A stretch of 64,000 bases of DNA, taken from NCBI GenBank assembly GCA_949130485.1, contig OX422197.1, forward strand, positions 1 to 64,000, written 5' to 3'. This stretch comes from Agelas oroides (Eukaryota; Porifera; Demospongiae; Agelasida; Agelasidae). Numbering within the stretch: the first letter of the stretch is position 1; each line of letters opens with the position of its first letter. This document shows positions 1-12,610 of the stretch, piece after piece. The translations under genes and the position numbers were made by a program. A model generated the notes under the pieces. That model saw nothing but the letters and a program-made list of their open reading frames with translations. It had not been told where the DNA came from and ran no database searches.

Positions 1-438
1 CTAACCCTAACCCTAACCCTAACCCTAACCCTAACCCTAACCCTAACCCTAACCCTAACCCTAACCCTAACCCTAACCCTAACCCTAACCCTAACCCTAA
101 CCCTAACCCTAACCCTAACCCTAACCCTAACCCTAACCCTAACCCTAACCCTAACCCTAACCCTAACCCTAACCCTAACCCTAACCCTAACCCTAACCCT
201 AACCCTAACCCTAACCCTAACCCTAACCCTAACCCTAACCCTAACCCTAACCCTAACCCTAACCCTAACCCTAACCCTAACCCTAACCCTAACCCTAACC
301 CTAACCCTAACCCTAACCCTAACCCTAACCCTAACCCTAACCCTAACCCTAACCCTAACCCTAACCCTAACCCTAACCCTAACCCTAACCCTAACCCTAA
401 CCCTAACCCTAACCCTAACCCTAACCCTAACCCTAACC
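1..438. repeat. Telomere, (CCCTAA)n
   Basis: Uninterrupted hexamer CTAACC/CCCTAA, 73 perfect units from the first base. The + strand carries the C-rich strand, so the chromosome end is at the left and the G-rich 3' strand (TTAGGG) runs toward it on the minus strand. TTAGGG is the ancestral animal telomere repeat. No variant hexamers are seen. The tract fuses directly into the next satellite through a run of C. Confidence 0.98.
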
Positions 439-3400
439 CCCCCAACACTTTGCCCCAACCCCCTTTCAGTCAATTAACTATTAACACCAAACCCCCCCAA
501 CACTTTGCCCCAACCCCCTTTCAGTCAATTAACTATTAACACCAAACCCCCCCAACACTTTGCCCCAACCCCCTTTCAGTCAATTAACTATTAACACCAA
601 ACCCCCCCAACACTTTGCCCCAACCCCCTTTCAGTCAATTAACTATTAACACCAAACCCCCCCAACACTTTGCCCCAACCCCCTTTCAGTCAATTAACTA
701 TTAACACCAAACCCCCCCAACACTTTGCCCCAACCCCCTTTCAGTCAATTAACTATTAACACCAAACCCCCCCAACACTTTGCCCCAACCCCCTTTCAGT
801 CAATTAACTATTAACACCAAACCCCCCCAACACTTTGCCCCAACCCCCTTTCAGTCAATTAACTATTAACACCAAACCCCCCCAACACTTTGCCCCAACC
901 CCCTTTCAGTCAATTAACTATTAACACCAAACCCCCCCAACACTTTGCCCCAACCCCCTTTCAGTCAATTAACTATTAACACCAAACCCCCCCAACACTT
1001 TGCCCCAACCCCCTTTCAGTCAATTAACTATTAACACCAAACCCCCCCAACACTTTGCCCCAACCCCCTTTCAGTCAATTAACTATTAACACCAAACCCC
1101 CCCAACACTTTGCCCCAACCCCCTTTCAGTCAATTAACTATTAACACCAAACCCCCCCAACACTTTGCCCCAACCCCCTTTCAGTCAATTAACTATTAAC
1201 ACCAAACCCCCCCAACACTTTGCCCCAACCCCCTTTCAGTCAATTAACTATTAACACCAAACCCCCCCAACACTTTGCCCCAACCCCCTTTCAGTCAATT
1301 AACTATTAACACCAAACCCCCCCAACACTTTGCCCCAACCCCCTTTCAGTCAATTAACTATTAACACCAAACCCCCCCAACACTTTGCCCCAACCCCCTT
1401 TCAGTCAATTAACTATTAACACCAAACCCCCCCAACACTTTGCCCCAACCCCCTTTCAGTCAATTAACTATTAACACCAAACCCCCCCAACACTTTGCCC
1501 CAACCCCCTTTCAGTCAATTAACTATTAACACCAAACCCCCCCAACACTTTGCCCCAACCCCCTTTCAGTCAATTAACTATTAACACCAAACCCCCCCAA
1601 CACTTTGCCCCAACCCCCTTTCAGTCAATTAACTATTAACACCAAACCCCCCCAACACTTTGCCCCAACCCCCTTTCAGTCAATTAACTATTAACACCAA
1701 ACCCCCCCAACACTTTGCCCCAACCCCCTTTCAGTCAATTAACTATTAACACCAAACCCCCCCAACACTTTGCCCCAACCCCCTTTCAGTCAATTAACTA
1801 TTAACACCAAACCCCCCCAACACTTTGCCCCAACCCCCTTTCAGTCAATTAACTATTAACACCAAACCCCCCCAACACTTTGCCCCAACCCCCTTTCAGT
1901 CAATTAACTATTAACACCAAACCCCCCCAACACTTTGCCCCAACCCCCTTTCAGTCAATTAACTATTAACACCAAACCCCCCCAACACTTTGCCCCAACC
2001 CCCTTTCAGTCAATTAACTATTAACACCAAACCCCCCCAACACTTTGCCCCAACCCCCTTTCAGTCAATTAACTATTAACACCAAACCCCCCCAACACTT
2101 TGCCCCAACCCCCTTTCAGTCAATTAACTATTAACACCAAACCCCCCCAACACTTTGCCCCAACCCCCTTTCAGTCAATTAACTATTAACACCAAACCCC
2201 CCCAACACTTTGCCCCAACCCCCTTTCAGTCAATTAACTATTAACACCAAACCCCCCCAACACTTTGCCCCAACCCCCTTTCAGTCAATTAACTATTAAC
2301 ACCAAACCCCCCCAACACTTTGCCCCAACCCCCTTTCAGTCAATTAACTATTAACACCAAACCCCCCCAACACTTTGCCCCAACCCCCTTTCAGTCAATT
2401 AACTATTAACACCAAACCCCCCCAACACTTTGCCCCAACCCCCTTTCAGTCAATTAACTATTAACACCAAACCCCCCCAACACTTTGCCCCAACCCCCTT
2501 TCAGTCAATTAACTATTAACACCAAACCCCCCCAACACTTTGCCCCAACCCCCTTTCAGTCAATTAACTATTAACACCAAACCCCCCCAACACTTTGCCC
2601 CAACCCCCTTTCAGTCAATTAACTATTAACACCAAACCCCCCCAACACTTTGCCCCAACCCCCTTTCAGTCAATTAACTATTAACACCAAACCCCCCCAA
2701 CACTTTGCCCCAACCCCCTTTCAGTCAATTAACTATTAACACCAAACCCCCCCAACACTTTGCCCCAACCCCCTTTCAGTCAATTAACTATTAACACCAA
2801 ACCCCCCCAACACTTTGCCCCAACCCCCTTTCAGTCAATTAACTATTAACACCAAACCCCCCCAACACTTTGCCCCAACCCCCTTTCAGTCAATTAACTA
2901 TTAACACCAAACCCCCCCAACACTTTGCCCCAACCCCCTTTCAGTCAATTAACTATTAACACCAAACCCCCCCAACACTTTGCCCCAACCCCCTTTCAGT
3001 CAATTAACTATTAACACCAAACCCCCCCAACACTTTGCCCCAACCCCCTTTCAGTCAATTAACTATTAACACCAAACCCCCCCAACACTTTGCCCCAACC
3101 CCCTTTCAGTCAATTAACTATTAACACCAAACCCCCCCAACACTTTGCCCCAACCCCCTTTCAGTCAATTAACTATTAACACCAAACCCCCCCAACACTT
3201 TGCCCCAACCCCCTTTCAGTCAATTAACTATTAACACCAAACCCCCCCAACACTTTGCCCCAACCCCCTTTCAGTCAATTAACTATTAACACCAAACCCC
3301 CCCAACACTTTGCCCCAACCCCCTTTCAGTCAATTAACTATTAACACCAAACCCCCCCAACACTTTGCCCCAACCCCCTTTCAGTCAATTAACTATTAAC

Positions 3401-4264
3401 ACCAAACCCCCCCAACACTTTGCCCCAACCCCCTTTCAGTCAATTAACTATTAACACCAAACCCCCCCAACACTTTGCCCCAACCCCCTTTCAGTCAATT
3501 AACTATTAACACCAAACCCCCCCAACACTTTGCCCCAACCCCCTTTCAGTCAATTAACTATTAACACCAAACCCCCCCAACACTTTGCCCCAACCCCCTT
3601 TCAGTCAATTAACTATTAACACCAAACCCCCCCAACACTTTGCCCCAACCCCCTTTCAGTCAATTAACTATTAACACCAAACCCCCCCAACACTTTGCCC
3701 CAACCCCCTTTCAGTCAATTAACTATTAACACCAAACCCCCCCAACACTTTGCCCCAACCCCCTTTCAGTCAATTAACTATTAACACCAAACCCCCCCAA
3801 CACTTTGCCCCAACCCCCTTTCAGTCAATTAACTATTAACACCAAACCCCCCCAACACTTTGCCCCAACCCCCTTTCAGTCAATTAACTATTAACACCAA
3901 ACCCCCCCAACACTTTGCCCCAACCCCCTTTCAGTCAATTAACTATTAACACCAAACCCCCCCAACACTTTGCCCCAACCCCCTTTCAGTCAATTAACTA
4001 TTAACACCAAACCCCCCCAACACTTTGCCCCAACCCCCTTTCAGTCAATTAACTATTAACACCAAACCCCCCCAACACTTTGCCCCAACCCCCTTTCAGT
4101 CAATTAACTATTAACACCAAACCCCCCCAACACTTTGCCCCAACCCCCTTTCAGTCAATTAACTATTAACACCAAACCCCCCCAACACTTTGCCCCAACC
4201 CCCTTTCAGTCAATTAACTATTAACACCAAACCCCCCCAACACTTCGCCCCAACCACCTTTCAG
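439..4264. repeat. 55-bp subtelomeric satellite, about 69 copies
   Basis: Direct tandem array with an exact 55-bp period. The unit has a run of seven C, then AACACTTTGCCCCAACCCCC, then an AT-rich half (TTTCAGTCAATTAACTATTAA). I saw no substitutions between copies except in the last, centromere-side unit near 4243-4264 (CACTTCGCCCCAACCAC). The unit keeps the telomeric strand bias: all C runs on the + strand, all G runs on the minus strand. No coding capacity. Confidence 0.97.
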
Positions 4265-4281
4265 TAGCTCGTCGCTTATAT

Positions 4282-4326
4282 ATGTAAATAAATGGCGGGC
4301 CCTACGGGCCCGCCATTTATTTACAT
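4282..4326. repeat. Perfect 21-bp-arm hairpin
   Basis: Arms 4282-4302 and 4306-4326 are exact reverse complements (ATGTAAATAAATGGCGGGCCC and its complement) with a 3-base TAC spacer. The inner half is all G/C, so the cruciform or RNA hairpin would be very stable. Confidence 0.95.
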
Positions 4327-4330
4327 TTAG

Positions 4331-4373
4331 AAGCGGCGCCGTATCATGCCGTAGGCATGATGCGGCGCCGCCT
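4331..4373. repeat. Second GC-rich hairpin, 20-bp arms
   Basis: Arms 4331-4350 and 4354-4373 are inverted with two mismatches and a 3-base GTA spacer; they contain GCGGCGCCG and CATGCC. It lies 4 bases after the first hairpin, so the two form a tandem pair at the satellite boundary. Confidence 0.9.
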
Positions 4374-5940
4374 ATTACACTGCTTATTTCGCACTGCGGC
4401 GAAGCTGCATTCTGCCGCAGGCACAAAGTGATCCAGTCTATTTAAGTAAGCGTTTAGCGCTATATGGCGAAGCATTGCGCGTAATGCGGTCACCTACGAT
4501 TCATTGCCTGTCTGTCAGCATTTAGTGGTCTGCGTCGTCGCATTTTACCAAGCGCGCTTTGCGACAATTTATTTGCTATTTAAGTAAGCATTTGGCGTGG
4601 TGTAGTGACGCTGCATTGGGCCAGGGGAATACAGGTGAATGAAGAAAGTGCCAGGGGAACGTCTTGGAGTGGGTGTGAAAAGCCAGGGGAATGCAGGAGA
4701 ATTCTGGGGGAATGTAAGGGCGTGCTAGCAATGTTCCAGCGGTATGCAGGGTAATGCATGGAATACAGGGAAATGTATGGGAGTGGGTACAAATTGCCAA
4801 GGGGGATTCAGAGGAATGCCAGGGGGTGTAAGGGTGTAGGTGAAATGTGCCAGGAGATTACAGGGGATGCCAGGGGAATGTATGGATGTGGGTGAAAACT
4901 GCTAGGGAAATGCAGTGGAATGCCAGGGGAATGAAATGGAGTTGGTCCAAAGTGCTTAGCAAATGCAGGAGTGAAGAATGCTGGGGAATGTATGGGGATG
5001 GGTACAATGTGCCAGGCGAATACAGGGAATGCAGGGCAATGCAGGAAAATGCAGGGAATGCCGGGGAACAGATGGGAGTGCATGCAAAGTGCCAGGGGAA
5101 TGCAGGGGAATCCAGGAGAGTGCTAGGGGAACATATGGGAGTGTGTGCAAAGTGCCAAGAGAATGCAGGGGAATGCCAAGGGAACGTATGGGAGTGGGTG
5201 CAAAGTGCCAGGGGAATGCAGGGGAATGCCAGTGGAACGTATAGGAGTGGGTGCAAAATACCAGGGGAATGCAGGAGGATGCAAAGAAATGCCAGGGGAA
5301 TGTATTGGTCTGTGTGCCAAGTCCAGTGGAATGCAGGGAAATTCAACGGAATGCCAGGGGAATGTATGGGAGTGGGTGCAAATTGCCAGGGTAATGCAGG
5401 GAATGCAGGGGAATGCCAGGGAAATGGAGGGGAATACAGGTGAATGCCAAGGGAACGAACGGGAGTCTGTGCAAAGTGCCAGAGGGATGCAGGTGAATGC
5501 AAAGAAATGCCAGGTGAATGTATGGATCTGTGTGCAAAGTGCCTGGGGAATGCAGGGGAATTGAGGGGTATGTCAGGGGAAAGTATGGGAGTGGGCACAA
5601 AGTGCCTGAGGAATGTAGGCGAATTCAGGGAAATGCAATGGAACGTATGGGTGGGTGCAAAGTGCCAGGGGAATGCAGGGGAATGCCGTCGAAACTTAAG
5701 GCAGTGGGTGAAAAGTGCCAGGGGAATGCAGGGAAATATAGGGAAATACCAAGGGAACGTATTGGGAGTGCGTGTAAACTGCCAGAGGAATGCAGGGAAA
5801 TGCCAGGAGAATGTAAGAGAGTGGGTGAACTCCCCAGGGGAATGCAGCGGAATGCAGCCAGGAGAATGTATGGAAATAGGTCCAAAGTGACACGTTAATG
5901 CAGGGGAATGACGGGAATCCATGGGATTGTATGGAACGGG

Positions 5941-6475
5941 GTGCAAAGTGCTAGAGCAACGCAGGGGAATGAAGGCAAATACTAGGGTAACATATGTGAG
6001 AGGTGCTAAGTGCGAGTAGAAAGGAGGGGAATGCAGGGGAATGCCAAGTTAACATGGGAGTGGGTGCAATGTGCTAGGGGAATGCAGGGGAATGAAGGGA
6101 AATACCAGGGGAACGCCAAGGGAACGTATGGTAGTGGGTGCAAAGTGCTAGAGCAATGCAGGGGAATGAAGGCAAATACTAGGGTAACATGTGAGAGGTG
6201 CTAAGTGCGAGGAGAAAGGAGGGGAATGCAGGGGAATGCCAAGTTAACATGGGAGTGGGTGCAATGTGCTAGGGGATTGCAGGGGAATGAAGGGAAATAT
6301 CAGGGGAACGCCAAGGGAACGTATGGTAGTGGGTGCAAAGTGCTAGAGCAATGCAGGGGAATGAAGGGAAATACTAGGGTAACATGTGAGAGGTGCTAAG
6401 TGCGAGGAGAAAGGTGGGGAATGCAGGGGAATGCCAAGTTAACATGGGAGTGGGTGCAATGTGCTAGGGGAATGC
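5941..6475. repeat. Three tandem copies of a ~195-bp higher-order unit
   Basis: A block marked by GAGAGGTGCTAAGTGCGAG and AAGTTAACATGGGAGTGGGT recurs at about 6000, 6195 and 6390, a 195-bp spacing. The third copy is shortened. It is a local amplification inside the minisatellite; these variant motifs are rare elsewhere in the array. Confidence 0.85.
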
Positions 6476-7149
6476 AGCCAGGGGAACGCCAAGGGAACGT
6501 ATGGTAGTGGGTGCAAAGTGCCAGGGGAATGGAGGGGAATCACATTAGAATGTATGGTAGTGGGTGAAAAGTGCCAGGGAAATGCAGGTGAATGTCAGGG
6601 AAATGTATGGAAGTGGGTGTAAAGTGCCAGGGGAATGTATGGGAGTGGGTGCAAAGTACCATGGGGAATGGAGGGGAATGCAAGAGGAACGTATTGGAGT
6701 GGGTGTAAAGTGCCAGGGGAATGCAGGGGAATGTCAGGGAAACGTACGGTAGTGGGTGCAAAGTGCCAGGGGAATGCAAGGGAATGTATGTGTGGGTGCA
6801 AAGAGTCCACGAATGCAGGGGAATGCACCAGAATACCAGGGAAACGTAAATGGGTGGGTGCAATGTGCAAGGAAAATCTAGGGGAATGCCAAGGGAATGT
6901 ATGGGAGTGGGTGCAAAGTGCCAGGGGAATGGAGGGGAATCCCTTGAGAATGTATGGGAGTGGATACAAATTGCCAGGGGAATGCATGGGAATGGGTGTG
7001 GGTGTAAAGTGTCCAGGTAATGCAGGGGAATGTAGAGGAATGCAGAGGAATGCCAGGTGTACGTATGGGAGTGGGTGTAACGTGCCAGGGGAATGCAGGG
7101 GAATGACGGGAATCTACAGGAGTGGGTGTAAAGTGCCAGGGGAATACAA

Positions 7150-10100
7150 GGGAATGCAGGGGAATGCAGGGGAATGCCAGGGGAACGTACGGTAGTGGGT
7201 GCAAAGTGCCAGGGGAATGCAGGGGAATGTGTGTGGGTCCAAAGTGTCCAGGTAATGCAGGGGAATGCAGAGGAATGCCAGGTGAAAGTTGGTGGGTGGA
7301 AAGTGCAAAGGGAATGGAAGGGAATCCCATTAGAGTGTACGGGAGTGTGTACATAGTGCCAGGGGATTGCAGGGGAATGCCAAGGGAATGTATGGGAGAG
7401 GGTGCAACGTGCCAGGGCAATGCAGGGGAATGCAGGGGAATACCAAATGAACATATGGGAGTGGGTGTAAACTGTCAGGGGAATGCAGAGAATGCAGAGG
7501 AATGCCAGGGAAATGCAGGGGAATACAGGGTAATGCCAGGGGTACGTATGGGAGTGGGTGCAAAGTGCAAGGGAATGCTGTGGAATGCAGGGGAATACCA
7601 GGGGAACATATGGGAGTGGGTGCAAACTGCCAGAGGAATGCAGGGGTATGCAGGGGAATGCCAGTTGAACATATGGGAGTGGGTGTAGAGTGCCAAGGGA
7701 ATGCAGGGAACTACCAGGTGAATGTAAGGGGGCGAGTGTAAAGTGCTACAGTAAAGAAGGGGAATGCAAAGCAATGCCAGGGGAACGTAGCAGAGAGAAT
7801 GCAAATTCCCAGGGGAATGCAGCGGAATGCCAGGGAACGTACGGTAGTGGGTGCAAAGTGCCAAGGGAATGCAGGGGAATGCATGGGAATGCCAGGGAAA
7901 CATATGGGAGTGAGTGTAAACTGCCAGGGGAATGTAGGGAATGCAGGGGAATGCCAGGGGAAAGTATGGGAATGGGTGTATAATGCCAGGGTAATGCAGG
8001 GGACTACCAGGGGAATATAAAGGAGTGGGTGTAAAGTGCTAACGTAATGAAGGGGAATGCAGGGGAATGCCAGGGGAACGTACGAGAGTGGAGGCAAAGT
8101 GCCAGGGGAACGCAGGGGAATGCAGGGGAATACAGGGAAATGCCAGGGGAACGTATGGGAGTGGGTGCAAAGTGCCAGGGAAATGCAGGGGAATGCAGGG
8201 GAATGCCAGGGGAACGTATGGGAGTGGGTATAAACTGCAAGGGGAATGCAGGGAATGCAGGGGAATGCCAGGGGAATGTATGGGAGTGGGTGTACAGTAC
8301 CAGGGGAATGCAGGGAACTACCAGGGAAATGGAAGTGAGTGGGTGTAAAGTGCTAGCGGAATGAAGGGTAATGCAGGGGGATGCCAGGGGAACGTACAAG
8401 AGTGGAGGCAAAGTGCCAGGGGAATGCAGGAGAATGCAGGGGAATAGAGGGGAATGACAGGGGAACATATGGGAGTGGGTGCAAAGTGCCAGGGGAATGC
8501 ATGGAAATGCAGGGGAATGCCAGGGAAATGCATGGGAGTGTAAAGTGCCAGGGGAATGCAGGGGAATGACAGGGGAATCTACGGGAGTGGGTGTAAAGTG
8601 CTAGGGTGATTCAGGTGAATGTAGGGGAATGCAGGGGAATGCCAGGGAAACGTATGGTAGTGGGTGCAAAGAGCCAGGGGAATACAGGGGAATGCCAGGG
8701 GAACTTATGGGAGTGGGTGCAAAGTCTCATAGGAATGCTGGGGAATACAGGGGAATGTCAGGGGAACGAATGAGTGGGTGTAAACTGCCAGGGGAATGCA
8801 GGGAATGCAGGGGAATGCCAGGGGAACGGTGTATAGTGCCAGGGGAATGCAGGGGACTACCAGGGGAATGCAAGGGAGTGGGTGTAAAGTGCTAGCGGAA
8901 TGAAAGGGAATGCAGGGGAATGCCAGGGGAATGCAGGGGAATACAGGGGAATACAGGGGAATGCCAGAGGAACGTATGGGAGTGGGTACAAAGTGCCAGC
9001 GGAATGCTGGGGAATGCTGGGTAATGCAAGCATATGCCAAGGGAATGTACAGGAGTGGGTGCAAAGCGCGAGAGGAATTCAGGTGAATGCAGGGGAATGC
9101 AGGGAAATGCCAGGGGAACGTATGGTAGTTGGTGCTAACCCTAGCCAGGGGAATACAGGGGAATGCCAGGGGAACTTATGGGTGTGGGTGCAAAGTGTCA
9201 TGGGAATGCTGGGGAATACAGTAGAATGTCAGGGGAACGAATGAGTGGGTGTAAACTGCCAGGGGAATGCAACGAATGCAGGGGAATGCTAGGGGAACGG
9301 TGTATAGTGCCAGGGGAATGCAGGGGACTACCAGGGGAATGCAAGGGAGTGGGTGTAAAGTGCTAGCGGAATGAAAGGGAATGCAGGGGAATGTCAGGGG
9401 AATACAGGGAAATGCCAGGGGAACGTATGGGAGTGGGTGCAAAGTGTCATGGGAATGCTGCGGAATACAGGGGAATGTCAGGGGAACGAATGAGAGTGGG
9501 TGTAAACTGCCAGAGGAATGCAGGGAATGCACGGGAATGCCAGGGGAACGGTGTATAGTGCCAGGGGAATGCAGGGGACTACCAGGGGAATGCAAGGGAG
9601 TGGGTGTAAAGTGCTAGCGGAATGAAGGGGAATGCAGGGAAATGCCAGGGGAAAGTACGTGAGTGGAGGCTGTGCCAGGGTAACGCAGGGAAATGCAGGG
9701 GAATACAGAATACAGGGTAATGCCAGGGGAACGTATGGGAGTGGGTGCAAAGTGCCAGGGGAATGCTGGGGAATGCAGGGGAGTGCCAGGGGAACGATTG
9801 GAAGTGGGTGCAAACAGCCGGGGAAATACAGGGGAATGCAGGAGAATGCCAGGGAAACGTATGGTAGTGGGTGCAAAGTGCCAGGGGAATACAGGGGAAT
9901 GCCAGGGGAACATATGGGAGTGGGTGCAAAGTGCCAGGGGGATGCTGGGGAATGCAGGGGAATGCCAGGGGAACGTATGGGAGTGGGTGTAAACTGCCAG
10001 GGTAAAGCAGTGAATGCAGGGGAATGCCAGAGGAACGAATGGGAGCGGGTGTATAGTGCCAGAAGAATGCAGGAGACTACCAGGGTAATGCAAGGGAGTG

Positions 10101-12610
10101 GGTGCAATGTGCCAGGGGAATGCGGGGGAATGCAAGGGAATGCCAGGGGAACGTATGGGAGTGGGTGAAAACTGCCAGGGGAATGCAGGGGAATGCAGGG
10201 GAATGCCGGGGGAACATATGGGAGTGGGTGTATAGTGCCAGAGGAATGCAGGGAACTACCAGGGGAATGTAAGGGACCGAGTGTAAAGTGCTAGGGTAAT
10301 GAAGGGGAATTCAAAGGAATGCAAGGGGAACGTACGAGAGAGGATGTAAATTGCCAGGGGAACGCAGGGGAATACAGGGGAATGCCATGAGAATGTACTG
10401 TAGTGGGTGCAATGTGCCAGAGAAATGCAGGGGAATGTACGGGAATGCAGGGGAATGCCAGGGAAACGTATGGGAGTGAGTGTAAAGTGCCAGGGGAATA
10501 CAGGTGAATAACAGGGGAATCTACGGGAGTGGGTGTAAAGTGCTAGGGGAATAGAGGAATGCAAGGGAATGCCAGGGGAATGTATGGTAGTGGGTGCAAA
10601 GTGCAAGGGAAATACAGGGTAATGCCAGGGGAACTTATGAGAGTGGGTGCAGTGTCAGGGGAATGCTGGGGAATACAGGGGAATGCCAAGGGAACGTATG
10701 GGAGTGGGTGTAAACTGCCAGGGGATTGCAGGGAATGCAGGGGAATGCCAGGGGAACGTATTGGAGTGGAGGCAAAGGGCCAGGGGAATGCATGGGAATG
10801 CAGGGGAATCCAAGGGAATACCGGGAAATGCCAGGGAAACGTATGGGATTGGGTGCAAAGTGCCAGGGGATTGCTGGGGAATGCAGGGGAATGCCAGGGG
10901 AATGTATGGGAGTGGGTGTAAACTGCCAGGGGATTGCAGGGAATGCAGGGGAATGCCAGGGGAACGTATTGGAGTGGAGGCAAAGGGCCAGGGGAATGCA
11001 TGGGAATGCAGGGGAATCCAAGGGAATACCGGGAAATGCCAGGGAAACGTATGGGAGTGGGTGCAAAGTGCCAGGGGATTGCTGGGGAATGCAGGGGAAT
11101 GCCAGGGGAATGTATGGGAGTGGGTGTAAACTGCCAGGGTAATGCAGGGAATGCAAGGGAATGCCAGGGGAACATATGAGTGGGTGTATAGTGCCAGGGG
11201 AATGCAGGGAACTACCAGGGGAATGTAAGGTGGTGGGTGTAAAGTGCTACGGGAAGGGGAATGCAAAGGAATGCCAGGGGAACGTACGAGAGAGGATTGA
11301 AATTGCCAGGGGAATGCAGGGGAATACAGGGGAATGCCAGGGGAACGTACGGTAGTGGGTGCAAAGTGCCAGGGGAATGCAGGAGAATGCAGGGGAATGC
11401 CAGGGAAACGTATCGGAGTGTAAACTGCCAGGTGAATGCAGGGAATGCAGGGGAATGGCCAGGGGAACATATGGGAGTGGGTGTATAGTGCCACGGGAAT
11501 GCAGGGGACTACCAGGGTAATGCAAGGGAGTGGGTGTAAAGTGCTAGCGGAATGAAGGGGAATACAGGGGAATGCCAAGTGAACGTATGAGAGTGGAGGC
11601 AAAGTGCCTGGGTAACGCATGGGAATGCAGGGGAATACAGGGGAATACAGCGGAATTCCAGGGGAACGTATGGGAGTGGGTGCAAAGTGCCAGGGGAATG
11701 CTGGGGAATGCAGGGGAATGCCAGGGGAACGTATGGGAGTGGGTGCAAACTGCCAGGGGAATGCAGGGCAATGCAGGAGAATACCAGGGGAACATATGGG
11801 AGTGTAAAGTGACAGGGAAATGCAGGGGAATGACAAGGAAATCTACGGGAGTGGGTGTATAGTGCTAGGGGAATTCAGGTGAATGCAGGGGAATGCAGGG
11901 GAATGCTAGGGGAACGTATGGTAGTGGGTGCAAAGTGCCAGGGGACTACAGGGGAATGACGGGAACTTATGGGAGTGGGTGCAAAGTGTCAGTGGAATGC
12001 TGGGGAATACAAGGGAATGCCAGGGGAACGTATGGGAGTGGGTGTAAACTGCCTGGGGAATGGAGGGAATGCAGGGGAATGACAGGGGAACGCATGGGAG
12101 TGGGTGTATAGTGCCAGGGGAATGAAGGGGACTACCAGAGGAATGCAAGGGAGTTGGTGTAAAGTGCTAGCAGAATGAAGGGGAATGCCGGGGAATGCCA
12201 GAGGAACGTACGAGAGTGGAGGCAAAGTGCCAGGGGAACACAGGGGAATGCCAGGGGAATGTATAGAAGTGGGTGCAAAGTGCCAGGGGAATGCAGGGGA
12301 ATGCAGGGGAATGCAGGGGAATGCCAGGGGAACGTTTGGGAGTGGGTGCAAACTGCCAGGGGAATGCAGGGGGAAGCAGGGGAATGCCGGGGGAACATAT
12401 GGGAGTGGGTGTATAGCGCCAAGGGAATGCAGGGAACTACCAGGGGAATGTAAGGGGGCGGGTGTAAAGTGCTAGGGGAATGAAGGGATTGCAAAGAAAT
12501 GCCAGGGGAATGTACGAGGATGCAAATTGCCAGGGGAACGCAGGGGAATGCAGGGGAATACCAGGGGAACGTACGGTAGTGGGTGCAAAGTGCCAGAGGA
12601 ATGCAGGGGA
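7150..12610. repeat. Higher-order repeat copy A of the minisatellite
   Basis: This block corresponds almost base for base to 12611-17820. Landmarks match at an offset of 5461 near 7500, 5469 near 9000 and 5584 near 10300-11400, then 5222 and 5212 near 12200-12500. The steps reflect small internal gains and losses, for example an extra ~115-bp duplication in copy B near 15260-15400. Copy A also contains a 208-bp internal tandem duplication (10737 against 10945). Confidence 0.85.

Larger units (their letters stand above)
4265..4617. other. Unique junction between two satellites, with hairpins and a direct repeat
   Basis: About 350 bp of non-satellite sequence. It holds two strong hairpins (separate entries), a weaker inverted pair around 4392-4421, and a ~22-bp direct repeat beginning CTATTTAAGTAAGC at 4438-4459 and 4576-4597 with two differences. 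GC-rich, CpG-containing text replaces the C-rich satellite on one side and gives way to the G-rich minisatellite on the other. No gene is supported; the only ORF simply reads through the hairpins. Confidence 0.75.
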
